Origin: Erigeron canadensis
Taxonomy: Eukaryota; Streptophyta; Magnoliopsida; Asterales; Asteraceae
Direction: 5' to 3'
DNA: 64,000 nucleotides
Assembly (NCBI RefSeq): GCF_010389155.1
Contig: NC_057769.1
Location: 33,155,548-33,219,547, forward strand
Each line of letters opens with the position of its first letter. Positions within the stretch are counted from its first letter, which is position 1. This document shows, piece by piece, positions 12,290 to 25,077 of this stretch. A program made the position numbers and the translations under genes. The notes beneath the pieces were generated by a model. That model ran no database searches, was not told the origin of the DNA, and saw only the letters and a list, made by a program, of their open reading frames with translations.

Positions 12290-12430
12290 TGCTGTTATAC
12301 ACTTAAATTGGGTAAAATTCCTCTCACAAATTAATTTTTTAATCCATATATAAAAAACATGGGAGTCAATTATTTATTCATTATAAGCACCCCCTACACT
12401 TTTTTCATTTATAATTTACTTCTTTCAATA
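12290..12430. mobile_element. Diverged relative of the 62.2-kb MITE
   Basis: The central block ('cctctcacaaattaa', 'ttttttaatccat', 'catgggag', 'atttattcatta') parallels the copies at 57.9 and 62.2 kb. Termini are not recognisable. Confidence 0.4.
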
Positions 12431-12548
12431 ACGTAATGTGATCAGTAATCACTTGTTAAAAATCTTTACTTACCAAAAAAATGTAAGAAGTAAACTTCAT
12501 TTAAAGAAAGCAATGAGAAAAAGGAAGAAAAAAGGAGGACCACCTTGA

Positions 12549-12870
12549 ATTTTTTCACTATGGATTAGTCGACCGTGTTTTTTCCACACTACCAGGACAC
12601 CGCGGTTGTAATGGAACGACACAAGGTTGCCGGAATCGTTTCTTTCTGGAGTCACAACACCTTATCCCGTTACAAACATTTTTATTCTCTGCAAGAATAC
12701 AAATCCATCGGTCATGAGAGCCTTAAAGCAATGGTCACGTGCCAGGTCATTTAAATTCTTCCAATCGAGCATCCATGCAGACATGCAGTCTTGTTGTTTG
12801 TTTGTGGCCCAATGTTCAAATTAGGCCCATCATTGGCATCAGCCCAACTGCCCAAGTGACCCCGATGTCG
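12549..12870 (-). pseudogene. Unidentified gene fragment, duplicated at 0.4-0.65 kb
   Basis: On the minus strand a stretch reads LDWKNLNDLARDHCFKALM, then TDGFVFLQ. The same order of blocks is found in degraded form at 430-650. No start, stop-bounded frame or known domain could be assigned. Confidence 0.3.
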
Positions 12871-13257
12871 TTTTTTATAAATATACCCCTCAAAAATCAA
12901 GTTTGAATCTTGACCTTTAATTTTAATATAATGGTTGAGAGTCTTTAACTTTACCTATAAAATTCAATGAACTTTAAAAGATCCTTATCCTCGTAGCTCT
13001 TCTTAAAACCAAAATTAATACAAGCTTAATTTTGTTTGTGTTCATTCCTTAAAACTTTTTTTTTAAAAGGTCAAGTTAGACAATGTCGGTTGCTGGGTAC
13101 GTTGTACGCAACGCCCCAATGGCTAAAGGTGCACACTAATCCAACCCAGACACACGAAGTATCTAGTCCTCTTAACTTTACGTCCCGGGAAACACCCACC
13201 GCCCAAAAGACCACTAGCAGTAAAATCCGGTTGCTCTTATCGATATCTAAACATTAA

Positions 13258-14229
13258 TCTCTGTTCATTTTCATTCGTGAATGACACGAACGAACTACAT
13301 ATAAACTAATATATAGCTAGAAATTTTACTAGTAAATTGAACATTGGGCAAATTTTACAAGGCTAGATATGAAAATGTTGTTTTCATTTATTAGTTACCA
13401 ATAATTCATTGAGGGTATTTGTGTACTTTTTTTTTTTTTTTTTTGAACATTTGTGTACTTTTTCTTTGAGTGAGAGTTCTAAATGCTTTCCACATGACAT
13501 CACAACTCATTTATGATAGATTTACTATCATCCGTTTTATGCGGGGCTCAATAATTAAGAAAGACATTCATCAGAGAAAAACACGAATTAATATAAGCAT
13601 CATAGATTATAACTGACTACGGGATGTGGCCGATGTAAAGAAGGATTTTATCGATTAGGTGGTGATTGGTGAACAGAGGGACATTCTCCAGGTCATTGAA
13701 CCCAAAAAATCAAATCAAAACACCAGTTTTGTGTGGTTCAGTAGAGTTCTTGATATCAAATCATGAAGGGGCTGAACAGAAAGAGTCCCATTTCGTATTC
13801 AAGCAAATCTTAATTCATTGCCATTATACTAAACCAACCTATATATTACGGAGTAATCTGATGTACATAATAATAAAAGGGATACCACTGTTACTTTATA
13901 AATGAATCAATATCTACCTTGTTTGTAATCCTATTTAGAGTACACTTATGATTGATGGGATTTGAACAGTTTCACCCCGAGTTGTCTTAACTAAAGTCGC
14001 TTTACAAACAGAAACCAACTGATTGGTTTAACACATGAGTCAATCCTTGACACCATGCTGTCATAACTATACCAGTAAGGACGCGAAAAAAACCGAGAGC
14101 TTGATAGTAAACCAAAAACTCGATCCATCACTCACAATATATACTCATGAATGATGCCTACCAATGTTAACTACGATGAATCTACCAATGAAGATAGCTT
14201 AACAAGAATCTTTTCAGTGTGAAAAACTA
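13258..14229. other. Intergenic, 3' flank of PAH
   Basis: Contains a T18 tract near 13,427-13,444 and AT-rich DNA. The phosphatidate phosphatase 3'UTR must lie in the part next to 14,230. No other gene is seen. Confidence 0.4.
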
Positions 14230-17200
14230 CTACAAGTCGACATCTGGCAATGGCACTCTCCAGTAATTCCATGAGTTATAATCTTCCTGCAAAGAGTACC
14301 CAAATCAACTGCTTGCATTATAAAGAACTAAAAGTTTTTCTTGAGTCAGGAATTTGACATGAGTCATACCTGCTCAACCATTGATGTCGGGGGGAACATG
14401 TCGTTGACTAACGTGTGCAAAGAGGTGTAAGACTTCCCCTTCATGTCCATACGATGACTAATGGCTACCTCACCCTGCCAGTTCATTTCAAATGAGAATT
14501 AGTGTCAAATATAATTTGACCAAACTGCCCTTGCTCAAGTTCTAACTTCCTGACCGGCCAAAAGCCAACAAAATAGTCATTTTGCAGTTCGCTGATTTGT
14601 CTTCGCACCCTTTTTTAGAGGTGGAAAATAGGCAAAGTCCAATGGGTTGGGTAATTTTTCAAAATGATTTGGGTCAAAACAAGTAGTTTTTATGCCACGT
14701 CGGGTTTGGATTAAACACTTTGTCCAGAGACATCCAAATAATATATACTTATATAGTTAATTAATGTATTAGTCTTAGATATGATTACAAAACTTAAAAC
14801 TAGATTATTTTAGTTTCAATAATATGCTAATTTAGACACAAAAAGGAGGTTTTATGCGCTAAAAACCAACTTGATTTTTGAGTTTTGTTCAGTTTCTTTT
14901 TTTAGTAGTTCTTTCGTTTTAATCATTTCACCCGTTAAAAATTAAAATAGCCCTAAAAAATACCCATTCATGAGTAGATGAGAAAACTTTCCAACTAGAA
15001 CTCGAATGCATGGATCCTAGTTTTCACTAGCTATTTTGTAAGACAAGAAACAAATACCTTAGGGTTAATTATGAAGATTTTGCCCTTTGGAATCCCTATT
15101 TTTCTGTAACTAAGCTCATCAGTGTCTCTGTTCCCGAAACCCGCATAAAACGGATTGTAATCAGATGGGAAAAGAGCTTTGATGTCCTGCAGAAAACATT
15201 CAAACATTGCAACTTAAACAACATAACCAAATCAGAGCTAAAGGAAGATATTCGTTCGATTCATTATACTTACTTCTAGACACGCAATCTTGAATTCATG
15301 AGGTGCTCTTCTAATAACTGCCACAGCAAGGAAACAAACAAGTATCACAGTTTACACAGTGCATAACAAATCAAAATCGACTCCTGGGATTTTATTAATG
15401 TGTGTGACCAGCTCATTCTGACCAAGTTAATTGTCATAAGCAACTCACCTTCACGAAACAATGATGGAAATAAGCCATCAGGTGAAATGACGACCGGCCC
15501 ATTGGGTAAAGCTTTCCCGTCCTGTAAAAATCATATGTTTGATGAATCATATGTCCGGCGCAATTTGATGTTTTCAAATAGTAACTATGACATGAATCTT
15601 TTTGTGACACATAACCAAGTCATCTGGAACTACAAGATTTTGACTAGTGTTGAAGTATCTATAAGTAACTTTCAGCAATGAACAACATGAGATGTCTAGT
15701 GATAGCATAGGCATACAAATATGGAAATTTTATCAACCAACTCTGACAGTCTGACCCCATTTAACGTTTTCCTATCAGCCATACCTTTTAGTCATCAATA
15801 AATCAACGACTTGCAACGTTTGAACACATGACCTTCCTTATGTTTGACTTGTTGCATAGCTTTTCAATGATGTGTTTGAATACAAGTAAATAGGTTAATT
15901 ACACCCTAACTGTGATATAATAGATTTTTGATTCAAATTAACATTGTCAATATTTTGTTAGTTGTTACTATTAGTATATAGGAGTAAAGGCTTTAAACTC
16001 GTCTATATTAAAATGAAATATTTTTTAAGCAGTTCCATTCAATCCAAAACCACCTGAATGCCACTTATGGATGGGAAGCCAAAACAATTAAAAAATGTAT
16101 AATGTGGAGAATCTAAACCGTAACAAATATCTACAAATCCGGAACTGTATGCCCGACTAGTCATCAAAACATATAAAGGAGCGCATTGAGTACCTGCTTG
16201 AGATTAAGGAGAAAACTTCTCGTGAGATATGCTTGAACAATTGCACGTGCACTTAGAAACAATAATTGATATCCGTTTTCCTGCAAGTTAGTAAAAAAAA
16301 TCAAAATATGCTATACCTCAATGCAAAGAATAAATGGGTCCCATTTGGGATACAATTTGTTCTCTAGCAAGTCAAATTGGTAAACTTTCTGAGAGCAGGA
16401 CAAAGAACATTCAAAATTTCTTTGTAATCATGATCCATTTTAATAACATACATATTGGAGTATTATTATGGAAAAGTTATATATTTAATACATTGCTTAT
16501 ATATAAAATTTAATAAGAAAGAGACTACAACATTTTTTGAGTCAATTCTGACTTTCCTGGCCCATAGTCATCCATCCGAAAATATTTTTACACATTCAAA
16601 ATACCTTAATTGCAGAGAAGAGCCGGGCTACCCCAGATTGAGTCCAATCTTTCCCTACTAAAGGCATAAACTGACCAAGAACATCAGACCTGCAAGACAC
16701 GATATAACATTGAGACAGTGGCATAATAGCGATTAATGTAAGAACATAGAAACCCTGCATCAATAACCATGAAAAGCTATACACCTGGCGTTACTTAAGT
16801 TTTTATTTAATGTCCCTATCTAGTGGTTACTGAAGTCTGAAGTAAATAGAAGTTGTTAAACACTTTAAAATCAAAATGTATACATATCAGAAATTCAACA
16901 AGCAGAAGCACATCTAAACATTATATCCAATAGTCAATTTTAATTAAGTTGATTATCATATTTCGATTATACAATATCATAGAATCACATCCTCAATAGA
17001 TCTTACTTTGTTATCGTCCCATCAACATCTGATATCACAATTCTTGCATTCCACTTCCACAAGTATATATGAGCATCAACCTACAATGATTATTAGCAAA
17101 TTATGCATAATGAGCAGGAATTGAAGCATAGAAGATAACTTTAGAAAATATAAAAACATACCTTTTGAACTCCTAACATTCTGGTCGAAAAAATAAATGA

Positions 17201-19584
17201 CACCATGTTCTGCCCATCTTTTAAATTTAATGATGATATTTGCTCACTAGTGGGAACTTGTGTCCTTAGAAATTGCTTCTGGGGGGATTGGGATGATGTC
17301 GGAGACGCTTCTACGGGTTGTGGGGAGTCAAAAACCGATTCCGAGTCGAGAAAAACATCTTCACCCGAAAGATTACTAGTATTATGGTCAAGTGTCTTAG
17401 TTCTTCTAAAGGCAATGGGCCAAAGCCTCCATCTACGGCCAGATGGAGTTGTTGGAATCCCGGAGTCACCATTGGGCCCACTCCACACCACAGGAATCGC
17501 ATCTGTGGGATCGGCATGCATTTCTAACCCATATACAGCCACCCCAAGAACAATATGAGCAGCTTTTTCCCATGTAAAGTATTTATCTTCAATTCTGACT
17601 ATTAAGCTGTCATTTTTAATAATCGATGCAGCAGAAATTCTAAATTCTTCCTCGGGTATTCGGTGGGCGTTAAACGTTTCAGAAGCAGTACTCAACCCCA
17701 TACCAGGACGTAGCAAGTTCCCACAAAGAGATATCTCTATCCCTGTAACATCCATGAAATTACATTGAACCATGTTAGATATCATCAACAGACGATACTA
17801 AATTTACTTAATTACCTATGGAATACCTAACTTGGTAAAAATATTCAGGGAAGATCCTTCCTATATTTACCTATTTACCTGTGGCAAGTAACGAGATACT
17901 GGTGGGTTTGAATGTGGTCGACGAGTTTTCTGAAGTTTAATTAAGGGTATATGTTCCTCAATCAATGACCAAACCCAAACCAGCCCGCAGTTAGCTAATG
18001 TGTATTTCTTGATTTAGGAATTTGATTATTAATCCGAAAAACTAGCATAAACAGAAACGTGTCCAATGGGCCAGTAAAAACCGATCAAAACTCAGCAAAG
18101 TGTAACTTCAAATTTCATAACTTTCTGATCGTTTTATTCCAAAAACCATATTACTCTTGAAATACTATTAGACATTGTAACCATATCTAATGCACTACCT
18201 ATTTATAATGCAATATTCATTTTTGGCAAAAAGTGTGTCGGGCAACTCAATCCATTTTAACCAGTTACTTGTAATTCCATTTAATACAGAATCACTTACT
18301 TGTCGGTCTTGATCTATTGAACTTTTCATTATCATCAGAATACAGTTGAGACTCCTCAGTTACACAGATGGTGGACTCATCTCTACTTTCTGATCCTTTT
18401 GGACTATTTTCGATCCTTTCAGATTCTTCATGATCTTGATTACTAACAATAGCAACATCTGAATGTGTTTGTTCAATATCCAGTAAATTCACCAGAGTAG
18501 ACTCGGTTTCATCCTCTAACTTAACAGATTCGGCATCTTCAACCCCTACAATTTCTTCACGATCTTGATTACTAAGAATTGCAACATCAGAAAGTTTCTG
18601 TTCCATATCCTGCGAAGTCACACCTGTAGACGCAGTTTCAGCCTTTGACTTCAAGGACTCGACATTTTCAGCCCCTTCACATTCATTGCCTACTTGTAAT
18701 TCTTCAACACCTACTTCACATTCTCCGCCATCTTCTAGCTTTCCCAAATCATTTAATGCCAAACAGCTCTTAAAAACATCCTCTTTCTTTGTATCACTTG
18801 GTGTATCTTCAGCGACACTTTTTATAGATAATTCCCGCTCTAGGTTCACTACATTCCGAGTTTCGGTACCTTTATCTTTTGATATGTTGAAATCACTTAA
18901 ATATTGAGCCCAAGTAGATTCATTGCTTAAATCCAGATCACCTTCAAATTCAGGTCCTTCCATAGGTCCCAAATGAAACTGCGGTGTGCTCAGTTGCACA
19001 TTTTCTGTATTTTGCTCCATCGATGTTATCGGAGCTGACAAAATTTGACCATCAATGCTGAACAAAACCACCTCTGAACTTGTTGATTCCAAATCACCTT
19101 CTAAATTATCATAACGATTAGATCCAAAATCAGACAACTCAATTGACCCATCTAACGATTGGGTCTGTTCATCTTGAAATTCATAAAATCTTTTTTCACT
19201 ATCAGATTCTGTACTCTCTGCATGTTCATCTTGAAACTGAACCTCGGCATTATTTTTTTTCTCAGGGGCAAAATCATCTTCTCTAGCACCTTTGACATCA
19301 ATATCCTTCTCGGGGACAACTTCTTTAATGAAGTAAGCTTCACCCGAATTATCAAGATACATATGGAAATCAGCTACTACACCATTTACTTCTATTTTTA
19401 CAATTTTTTCCGCCCCTTTAAGCACACCCTGAAACTTCCCAAACCTAACATACCAAGGCGTACTTCTAAAAGACCCATCTTGTTGTTGGACAACAATTAT
19501 GTCAACTGCACCACCAAACGGATGAAACGGGGTGGCAACGGAATATACACTTTGAGAAAGGTAACTTCCGACTCTACTAATCAT
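14230..19584 (-). CDS. PAH: Phosphatidate phosphatase, lipin family (PAH1/PAH2 type)
   Basis: Dephosphorylates phosphatidate to diacylglycerol (Mg2+-dependent); in Arabidopsis the PAH pair restrains ER phospholipid synthesis and feeds galactolipid synthesis under phosphate starvation. Exons (minus): 18300-19584, 17162-17742, 17007-17080, 16605-16689, 16194-16280, 15449-15521, 15274-15317, 15058-15186, 14370-14474, 14230-14286; total 2520 nt, 839 aa, all GT-AG and in frame. N-LIP spans residues 1 to ~105 ([20 protein letters not shown] start; conserved Gly81 in NSGEAYF). An acidic, low-complexity middle follows. The LNS2 catalytic domain holds the HAD motif DVDGT at 640-644, then LFLSAR and [11 protein letters not shown]; the C-terminus is [13 protein letters not shown]. 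Length is somewhat below the ~900-930 aa of Arabidopsis PAHs, owing to the middle region. I am confident of family; PAH1 versus PAH2 is not resolved. Confidence 0.95.
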
Positions 19585-19780
19585 CTGGTCTTTTCTTGCT
19601 CAAAACTTAATACCGAAATAACTCTTGAATCTTGATTTCGGTTTTTCAAAGAAAAAATCGTCAAAAGTGTTGACCATCAACCACAAGATAAACCACCCAA
19701 AAAGAATATCTTTCCAAATTCAAATAAATAGTCTCAAAAACCAATTCAGATTATTCAGAAAACTGTCAAGATCAAGACTT

Positions 19781-20179
19781 CTGCACACAAAACAAATTTC
19801 TGAAATAAATATATGATCTTTAACAAACTTATCAATTGAAGTTACTTACATATACATACATGATACATATATAATATGATCAAATAACACAAAATTTAAG
19901 CCCTAAAACAAGAACTTTAGTTGATTGGCTCTAATATCTAAAGATACCAACTTCAAAAACAATCTTTTTTTTAAAAAAAAAAAAAATCTCAATAATGCAA
20001 GAAACATTAAAAAACAAACATATAATAAATCAAACAACACACATTCCAACTTAAATTATAACCCACTAAAATAAAAATCTAAACTTTATTAAATTCAACT
20101 AACAAACAAACAATAAATCAATAAAGATCTTATAAATTAAAAAAAATCAAGAAACCCATATTGAAAACTGTTGACTTAC
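19781..20179 (-). other. 5'UTR intron of the PAH gene
   Basis: On the minus strand a consensus donor TTAT/GTAAGTCAA is at 20,179 and a strong acceptor, TTTGTTTTGTGTGCAG, ends at 19,781, upstream of the ATG at 19,584. The 399-nt stretch is very AT-rich, typical of a plant leader intron. The first untranslated exon would run from about 20,415 to 20,180. Confidence 0.65.
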
Positions 20180-20443
20180 ATAATTTTACTTTAAAAAATC
20201 AACTCCAAATCAAGTAGCTTGCTTTCTTGATTTCTTTCTGTAAGCAAGTGTTTTTGAGTTGGTACAGAGATACAGGGCGATGTTATCTAAGATATTATTT
20301 TGTATTTTTATATATATATTTTTGTGTGTGTAAAGTGTTTTTAAAATAAAGAAATGGCTTCAAGTTTGGACTTTGTGTTGTTGAGTGTCGGAATTGGGAT
20401 TTCTTGAGATGGTATTAAATTGACTCAAGGATTTTTGTACGAG

Positions 20444-20453
20444 TATATATATA
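20444..20453 (-). promoter_or_regulatory. Candidate TATA box of PAH
   Basis: The minus strand reads GACTATATATATACTC here, about 265 nt upstream of the leader donor. It is the best-placed TATA-like element for the PAH transcript. Confidence 0.45.
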
Positions 20454-21029
20454 GTCAAATGTTAATGGGCCTCAAAAATTGGTGGAAATTACAAAAATAG
20501 TTGGGGGGATTTTGGTAAATTTTGGATGGAATATTCTTGAGGATTTTGTGTGTTACTCGTAATTTTTTCTTCATTTTTTTCTTCTCTCTTGACGATTCTA
20601 GAAAACGATTTTAGTATGCTTACCTTTCTTGAATAGCTGTATCAAGTTATTGTGAAATCAAAAGGTTTTTTAAAACAAAAAAAAAAAAATTATAGGTTCA
20701 TTTTGTAATGAATCATGTAGATATTTATGGAGTATAACGAATTATTTGAATGTTTATTATATGTATGTAACTCATATTCTATTAAATCAATATATTGGAT
20801 GATAGGTTATATGATTAGTTGGTTACCACTTCAATTTGACTAGCTACACATGCATAAAACATACACACTAATACAAAAAAGTCAAAAACAAGTATTGTTC
20901 TTTTTTTTTTCTTCCTGTGACCATTTTGCCTCCCAAAACCACCACCAAACGTCACCATTACCTACCATCACGATGACCTTCACATGTTACGCATCTTAAG
21001 AGTTAACTACTCCACGGCCGAAAGGACTA
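20454..21029. other. Upstream intergenic DNA of PAH
   Basis: AT-rich; no gene, RNA or element boundary could be supported. Confidence 0.4.
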
Positions 21030-21314
21030 CTAGACTATAATAGTAGTTGAGTGCTCCTTGTTATTCGGATCTTGACCGGGTCCGAGCTTCCCAAGCTCTA
21101 TGCTGTTGGGGAACTCGCCGCCTCCTTGTCCTGGAGGCTCTCCGACCGGGGAGGGGCTTGCTATCGCCACAACCATCAGGAACCACCAAAACCCCATCCC
21201 ACTAAAACCTACCAACATCACAATTGCCCACCAACACCACCCCTTCGTACACCCTCTCCACCTCATACAATATATTGTCGTCGGCCTACACCACCAACTC
21301 CTTATACATATCAT
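21030..21314 (-). CDS. Possible small secreted or membrane peptide (up to 94 aa)
   Basis: A single open frame with an internal hydrophobic stretch at about residues 27-52 (includes AIVMLVGF and WWFLMVVAIA), followed by a Pro/Gly-rich hydrophilic tail (ASPSPVGEPPGQGGGEFP, then KLGPGQDPNN). Translation could start at Met1, Met17 or Met33; the shorter forms look like a signal peptide plus short mature peptide. The ending is loosely reminiscent of plant peptide-hormone tails but does not fit the CLE, CEP or PIP consensus. The local base composition is more GC-rich than its surroundings, which favours coding. No family is recognised and it may be chance. Confidence 0.3.
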   Translation of the reverse strand: MICIRSWWCRPTTIYCMRWRGCTKGWCWWAIVMLVGFSGMGFWWFLMVVAIASPSPVGEPPGQGGGEFPNSIELGKLGPGQDPNNKEHSTTIIV

Positions 21315-22991
21315 TTTGTAATGGGAAAAAAAGAAATTGGATGTGAATATATATAAATATAAGCTTCTTTCAATCTATATATTCAAAGAGGGGAATAGAA
21401 ATCATAAACAAACAATACATATACATATTTTTATGTAGATGAATTGATGAATACACATTAATTATTTGAACTTGGAAGTCTACTGCATTGTCATATATTG
21501 TGCATATAGTCTTAATTAGAGGTAGATAGATATTAATGATGGTATTTTTTTATTTTTGAAAGGTATATAATTAGCAACTACGAAATACTATAATACACTT
21601 GTATTGTATCCCATTGGTCAGTATTCTCCATTAAAATAAAATGTTAACCATTTATATTGTGAAAGAAATATACTATATATGTTAAAAAGAATCAAGTCAT
21701 ATAAATGATGGTTCTATTAATTAGTTGTTCAGCCTTCGGTTACAATCCCATCACTTTCAACAAATTTTCTTATATCATCGTAGCAAAAGAGAGAAACATT
21801 TAATTAGCTCGCTTGGAAACAACATCTCTTATAACGCAACGTCATAGTAAATAGCCATCCCAAAAAAAACTCCATAGTAAATAATAACAATATAAAAAAT
21901 GAAATAAGGTTCGAATCCCTATTCCTCAACTTTGAGATATAGGTAGTCTTTCTATGAAGTCTTGGCTTGGATACATCCAAGTTCAAGTATGAGGGGGCAG
22001 AGTTTACCCATATTAGTCGTCGTGTCTTCGGGGAATTAGTAGGGTACTTCGAGGGAGCTATCTAGTGTGGACCCAGTTAAGACAACGTATACTAGACATC
22101 TTGCTGTCAAATCACAACACGAAGTTTCAAGCGAAATTCATCTTTCAAAAGAAATAAATAAAAGATAAATATGAACAATATGTAAGTATGTTGTCGTATC
22201 GTAAATTAAGGAATAGGTGATAACTTCTATACTCTATCAAGCAAAGACATATTACCTTGATAACTTATTTTGCTCCTAAGCATTTTTGCACATTTACGAA
22301 TACTAAATTTCCAAAATGCAACTTTAGATATAGAATTGAAGTTCATTCATAACATTACATTCCTTCATAAATGTAAGTAACTGCCCTATCATACGTAAAT
22401 ATATAATAAACTATCAAAATGTAAGGTTCGATTTTGTTAGGTTATAAACACCGGCATTTATGTTACTCGTTATGGAAGGAGTTCAACAAGGAATAAACTT
22501 ATAATTATTGGCCTGACACCAAATTTTATTAACATGGATAAATAAATGATATAAACCATAGTGAATATGAATGCCGAAAGAAACATATTAGTATCACTTA
22601 ATTGGAACAACATAATTACATAAAGACTAACGAAACAATAGTATAATCTAAAGCGAAAAAAAAAAAAAAAAAACAAATAGTGATTCACAGCCTGAATACT
22701 TGTTGCCAGCAGATCAAATAATGGTTTTAGTATATCTGTGGACTCCTGACACAATTTTCATTGGTATCAACATACCAACAAAAATTTAGTTCAAAAACCA
22801 TATACATTTGTAGAGTTTTCTATCACGTCTTTCATCAATGCAAGTTAGTAAAAGATATAAGCTAGACTCCTCATTAGTAACTGGCTGAAGTGCGACATTT
22901 CTAATGACCAACCTAATCGTATTTTATCTTGGTGTGATAATTTTAATATCTTGGCTGCTAATCGTTACAAAGTTGAAGCCATTAAGTTCAC
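21315..22991. other. Intergenic; possible SINE-like relic near 21.8-22.1 kb
   Basis: GGTTCGAATCC at about 21,908 matches a Pol III B box, and AGCTCGCTTGG at about 21,806 resembles an A box, but their spacing (~90 nt) is too long for an intact tRNA-derived head. A relatively GC-rich tail runs to about 22,100. No other gene is seen; an A18 tract lies near 22,656. Confidence 0.3.
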
Positions 22992-23312
22992 TTAGGGAGG
23001 ACGGAGTGGTTAGGCATAGGACCGGTACCGGTGTGAACACCACCCCGAACTACCGGTACCGGTAGGGAGGGGAGCACTTTGGGCACCATGGTGCCGGTTT
23101 GGGTACCTATTGTTTTGACCGTTGCAGCCTTAAAAAAAAAAAACAAAGGGACCCACCTGCAACGTCTCTTTCTCCTCTCTCTTTCTTCTTTCTTTCTTTC
23201 TTCTTTCTTTTCTTTCTTTTCTTTCTGCCGATTTGATCCTCCTTTTTTTTCTCTTTGAACTCACAAAACACACACACAAATAACACATACATATATTTAT
23301 ATTTTCGTAATC

Positions 23313-24056
23313 ATGAACCCTTTCTTCAACAATCCTTTATTTCTTGATAATCACGGCCCAACACCCCCAAATTTCCAATCGGATTCGAGTTCATCCGACG
23401 AGACGGACTGTTATATTAATCTATTCACAATGGCGCATTATGCGATTCAACAAGATGTCCGCGATACTGCCTCCTCTTCAAGAACGTATACAAGACGGGA
23501 CGATCGTGGTGAGTCTCACAACCGTCTTTTTCGAGATTACTTTGCCGAGGAACCGAAATTTAATGAGACTTTTTTTAGAAAACGGTTTCGTATGAGTAGA
23601 CGGTTGTTTGTGAAGATAGCTTCAGATTTGGAAAACAATTTTAGTTTTTTTAAGAGGAAGATCGACGCGCGTGGTAGATGGGGGTTTTCGGCTTTACAGA
23701 GATGCACATCTGCAGTTCGTCAGTTAGGCTATGGTAGTAATCCCGATAGTTTAGATGATTACCTAAATATGTCGGAAAGATCGTCACGTGAAACCCTTAA
23801 TGCTTTTTGTGATGGAGTCATTAAGTTATATCGGCATGAATACTTGCGTAGGCCAACGCGTACTGATACGCAACGCATTCTTGATCATCATGCATCTTAC
23901 CATGGTTTCCCCGGCATGTTAGGTATATCTTAACTTAATATATATATTTTTTAGTTAATAATGTATAAATGTATATATATATATATTACGTAGTTTAGTT
24001 AATAATGTATAAAAGTATATATATATATATTACGTAGTTTAGTTAATAATGTATAA

Positions 24057-24088
<32 letters not shown>

Positions 24089-24804
24089 TACGTAGTTTAG
24101 TTAATAATGTATAAATGTTTATAGGGAGTCTTGATTGTACACACTGGGCTTGGGATAATTGTCCAGTAGCTTGGCGTGGTCAGTACACGCGAGGTGACCA
24201 TCACGGGCCGACGATATCGCTTGAAGCAGTTGCTTCACAGGATTGTTGGATTTGGCACGCATACTTTGGTGTTGCCGGTTCAAACAACGACATTAATGTG
24301 TTGAACCAATCTCCTTTGTTCAGCCCTTTTGAAGACGGCACAGCACCGTTGGTTCCTTTCACTGTAAATGGAACCGAATATCGGTACCCGTATTATCTAG
24401 TGGATGGGATCTACCCAAGATATGCGATGTTTGTGAAAACGATACAGCATCCAACCGGTGAGAAAAGGATTCGGTATGCTAAGGCACAGGAGGCTGCAAG
24501 GAAGGACGTGGAGCGAGCTTTTGGTATTATTAAAAAAAAGTGGAAAATACTTAGAGAACCGGCACGACAAATGGAATAAACCCCCATCCGTAAGATCATG
24601 TATGCGTGTTGTATTCTTCATAACATGATTTTAAAAGACGAGGACCACGCTATAAGTCCTGATTACATTCCAGATCCCCCTGTTGCGCCACAGCCATCGG
24701 ATGAACGACTGTTTGAGATACAGAACCCAAACGTTCACGAGGATCTTCAGATGGATCTCATTGACCATATTCATCGCACATTTATCCCGGGCATCGATCG
24801 CTAG
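23313..24804 (+). pseudogene. Harbinger-type DDE transposase, one nonsense codon
   Basis: Related to HARBI1/ALP1-like nucleases: cut-and-paste transposase with a DDE_4 catalytic domain. Exon 1 is 23313-23922 and exon 2 is 24125-24804; the intron (GT-AG) joins GMLG to SLDCTHW. Catalytic residues are visible: Asp in SLDCTHW, Asp in GSNNDINVL, Glu in ERAFG. The N-terminal part has the usual helix-rich region (FRMSRRLFVKIASDLE, SERSSRETL). In exon 2 an in-frame TAA at 24,577-24,579, after REPARQME, interrupts the frame; reading through gives IRKIMYACCILHNMIL and a normal C-terminus ending at 24,804. The catalytic core lies before the stop. Everything else is intact, so inactivation looks recent. 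Confidence 0.85.
23940..24124 (+). repeat. Minisatellite forming the transposase intron
   Basis: The intron consists of about four copies of 'tagttaataatgtataaatg' followed by (TA)n and 'ttacgtagt'. The last copy runs into TTTATAG, the 3' splice site used before SLDCTHW. Confidence 0.8.
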
Positions 24805-25077
24805 TTTATTTATGTATTGTGTTGTCGTTTCGTTTAATATTGTACTTTGATGTTTGGATTTGTTGTTTTATTTTGTTGTTTGTTTTATTTTTAATATTGT
24901 AGTAGTTTTAAATTATTAAATAAAATTGTTTTAGTTTTAAAAATAAATAGAAATGAAATTAAATAGAAAAGGGTGGGGAGGGGAGGGGAGGGGTGGCGAG
25001 GTACTACTAGCAAAAGGGGAGGGGAGAGGAGGAGAAGAAAAATCAGGGAGGAGTGGGGAAGCTCTCCCCCACCCTTA

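Larger units (their letters stand above)
22995..25074 (+). mobile_element. PIF/Harbinger DNA transposon, full length (2,080 bp)
   Basis: The left end is GGGAGGACGGAGTGG and the right end, reverse-complemented, GGGTGGGGGAGAGC: an imperfect terminal inverted repeat. TTA flanks both sides (22,992-22,994 and 25,075-25,077), the 3-bp TWA duplication of PIF/Harbinger. The transposase gene occupies most of the interior. Near the left end are two ACCGGTACCGGT palindromes (around 23,020-23,075) and a CT-rich leader at 23,165-23,228. The right subterminal region is G-rich. No second (Myb-like) ORF is present inside. Confidence 0.85.

Noticed and set aside
14618..14975. GAGGTGG-type hAT-like terminus in a PAH intron
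   Set aside because: A similar 'ggtggcaaaatga' start occurs at 37,905, but neither has a convincing partner end or 8-bp duplication.
17205..17558. Plus-strand ORFs opposite PAH exon 2
   Set aside because: Antisense shadows of a conserved coding exon, with no domain of their own.
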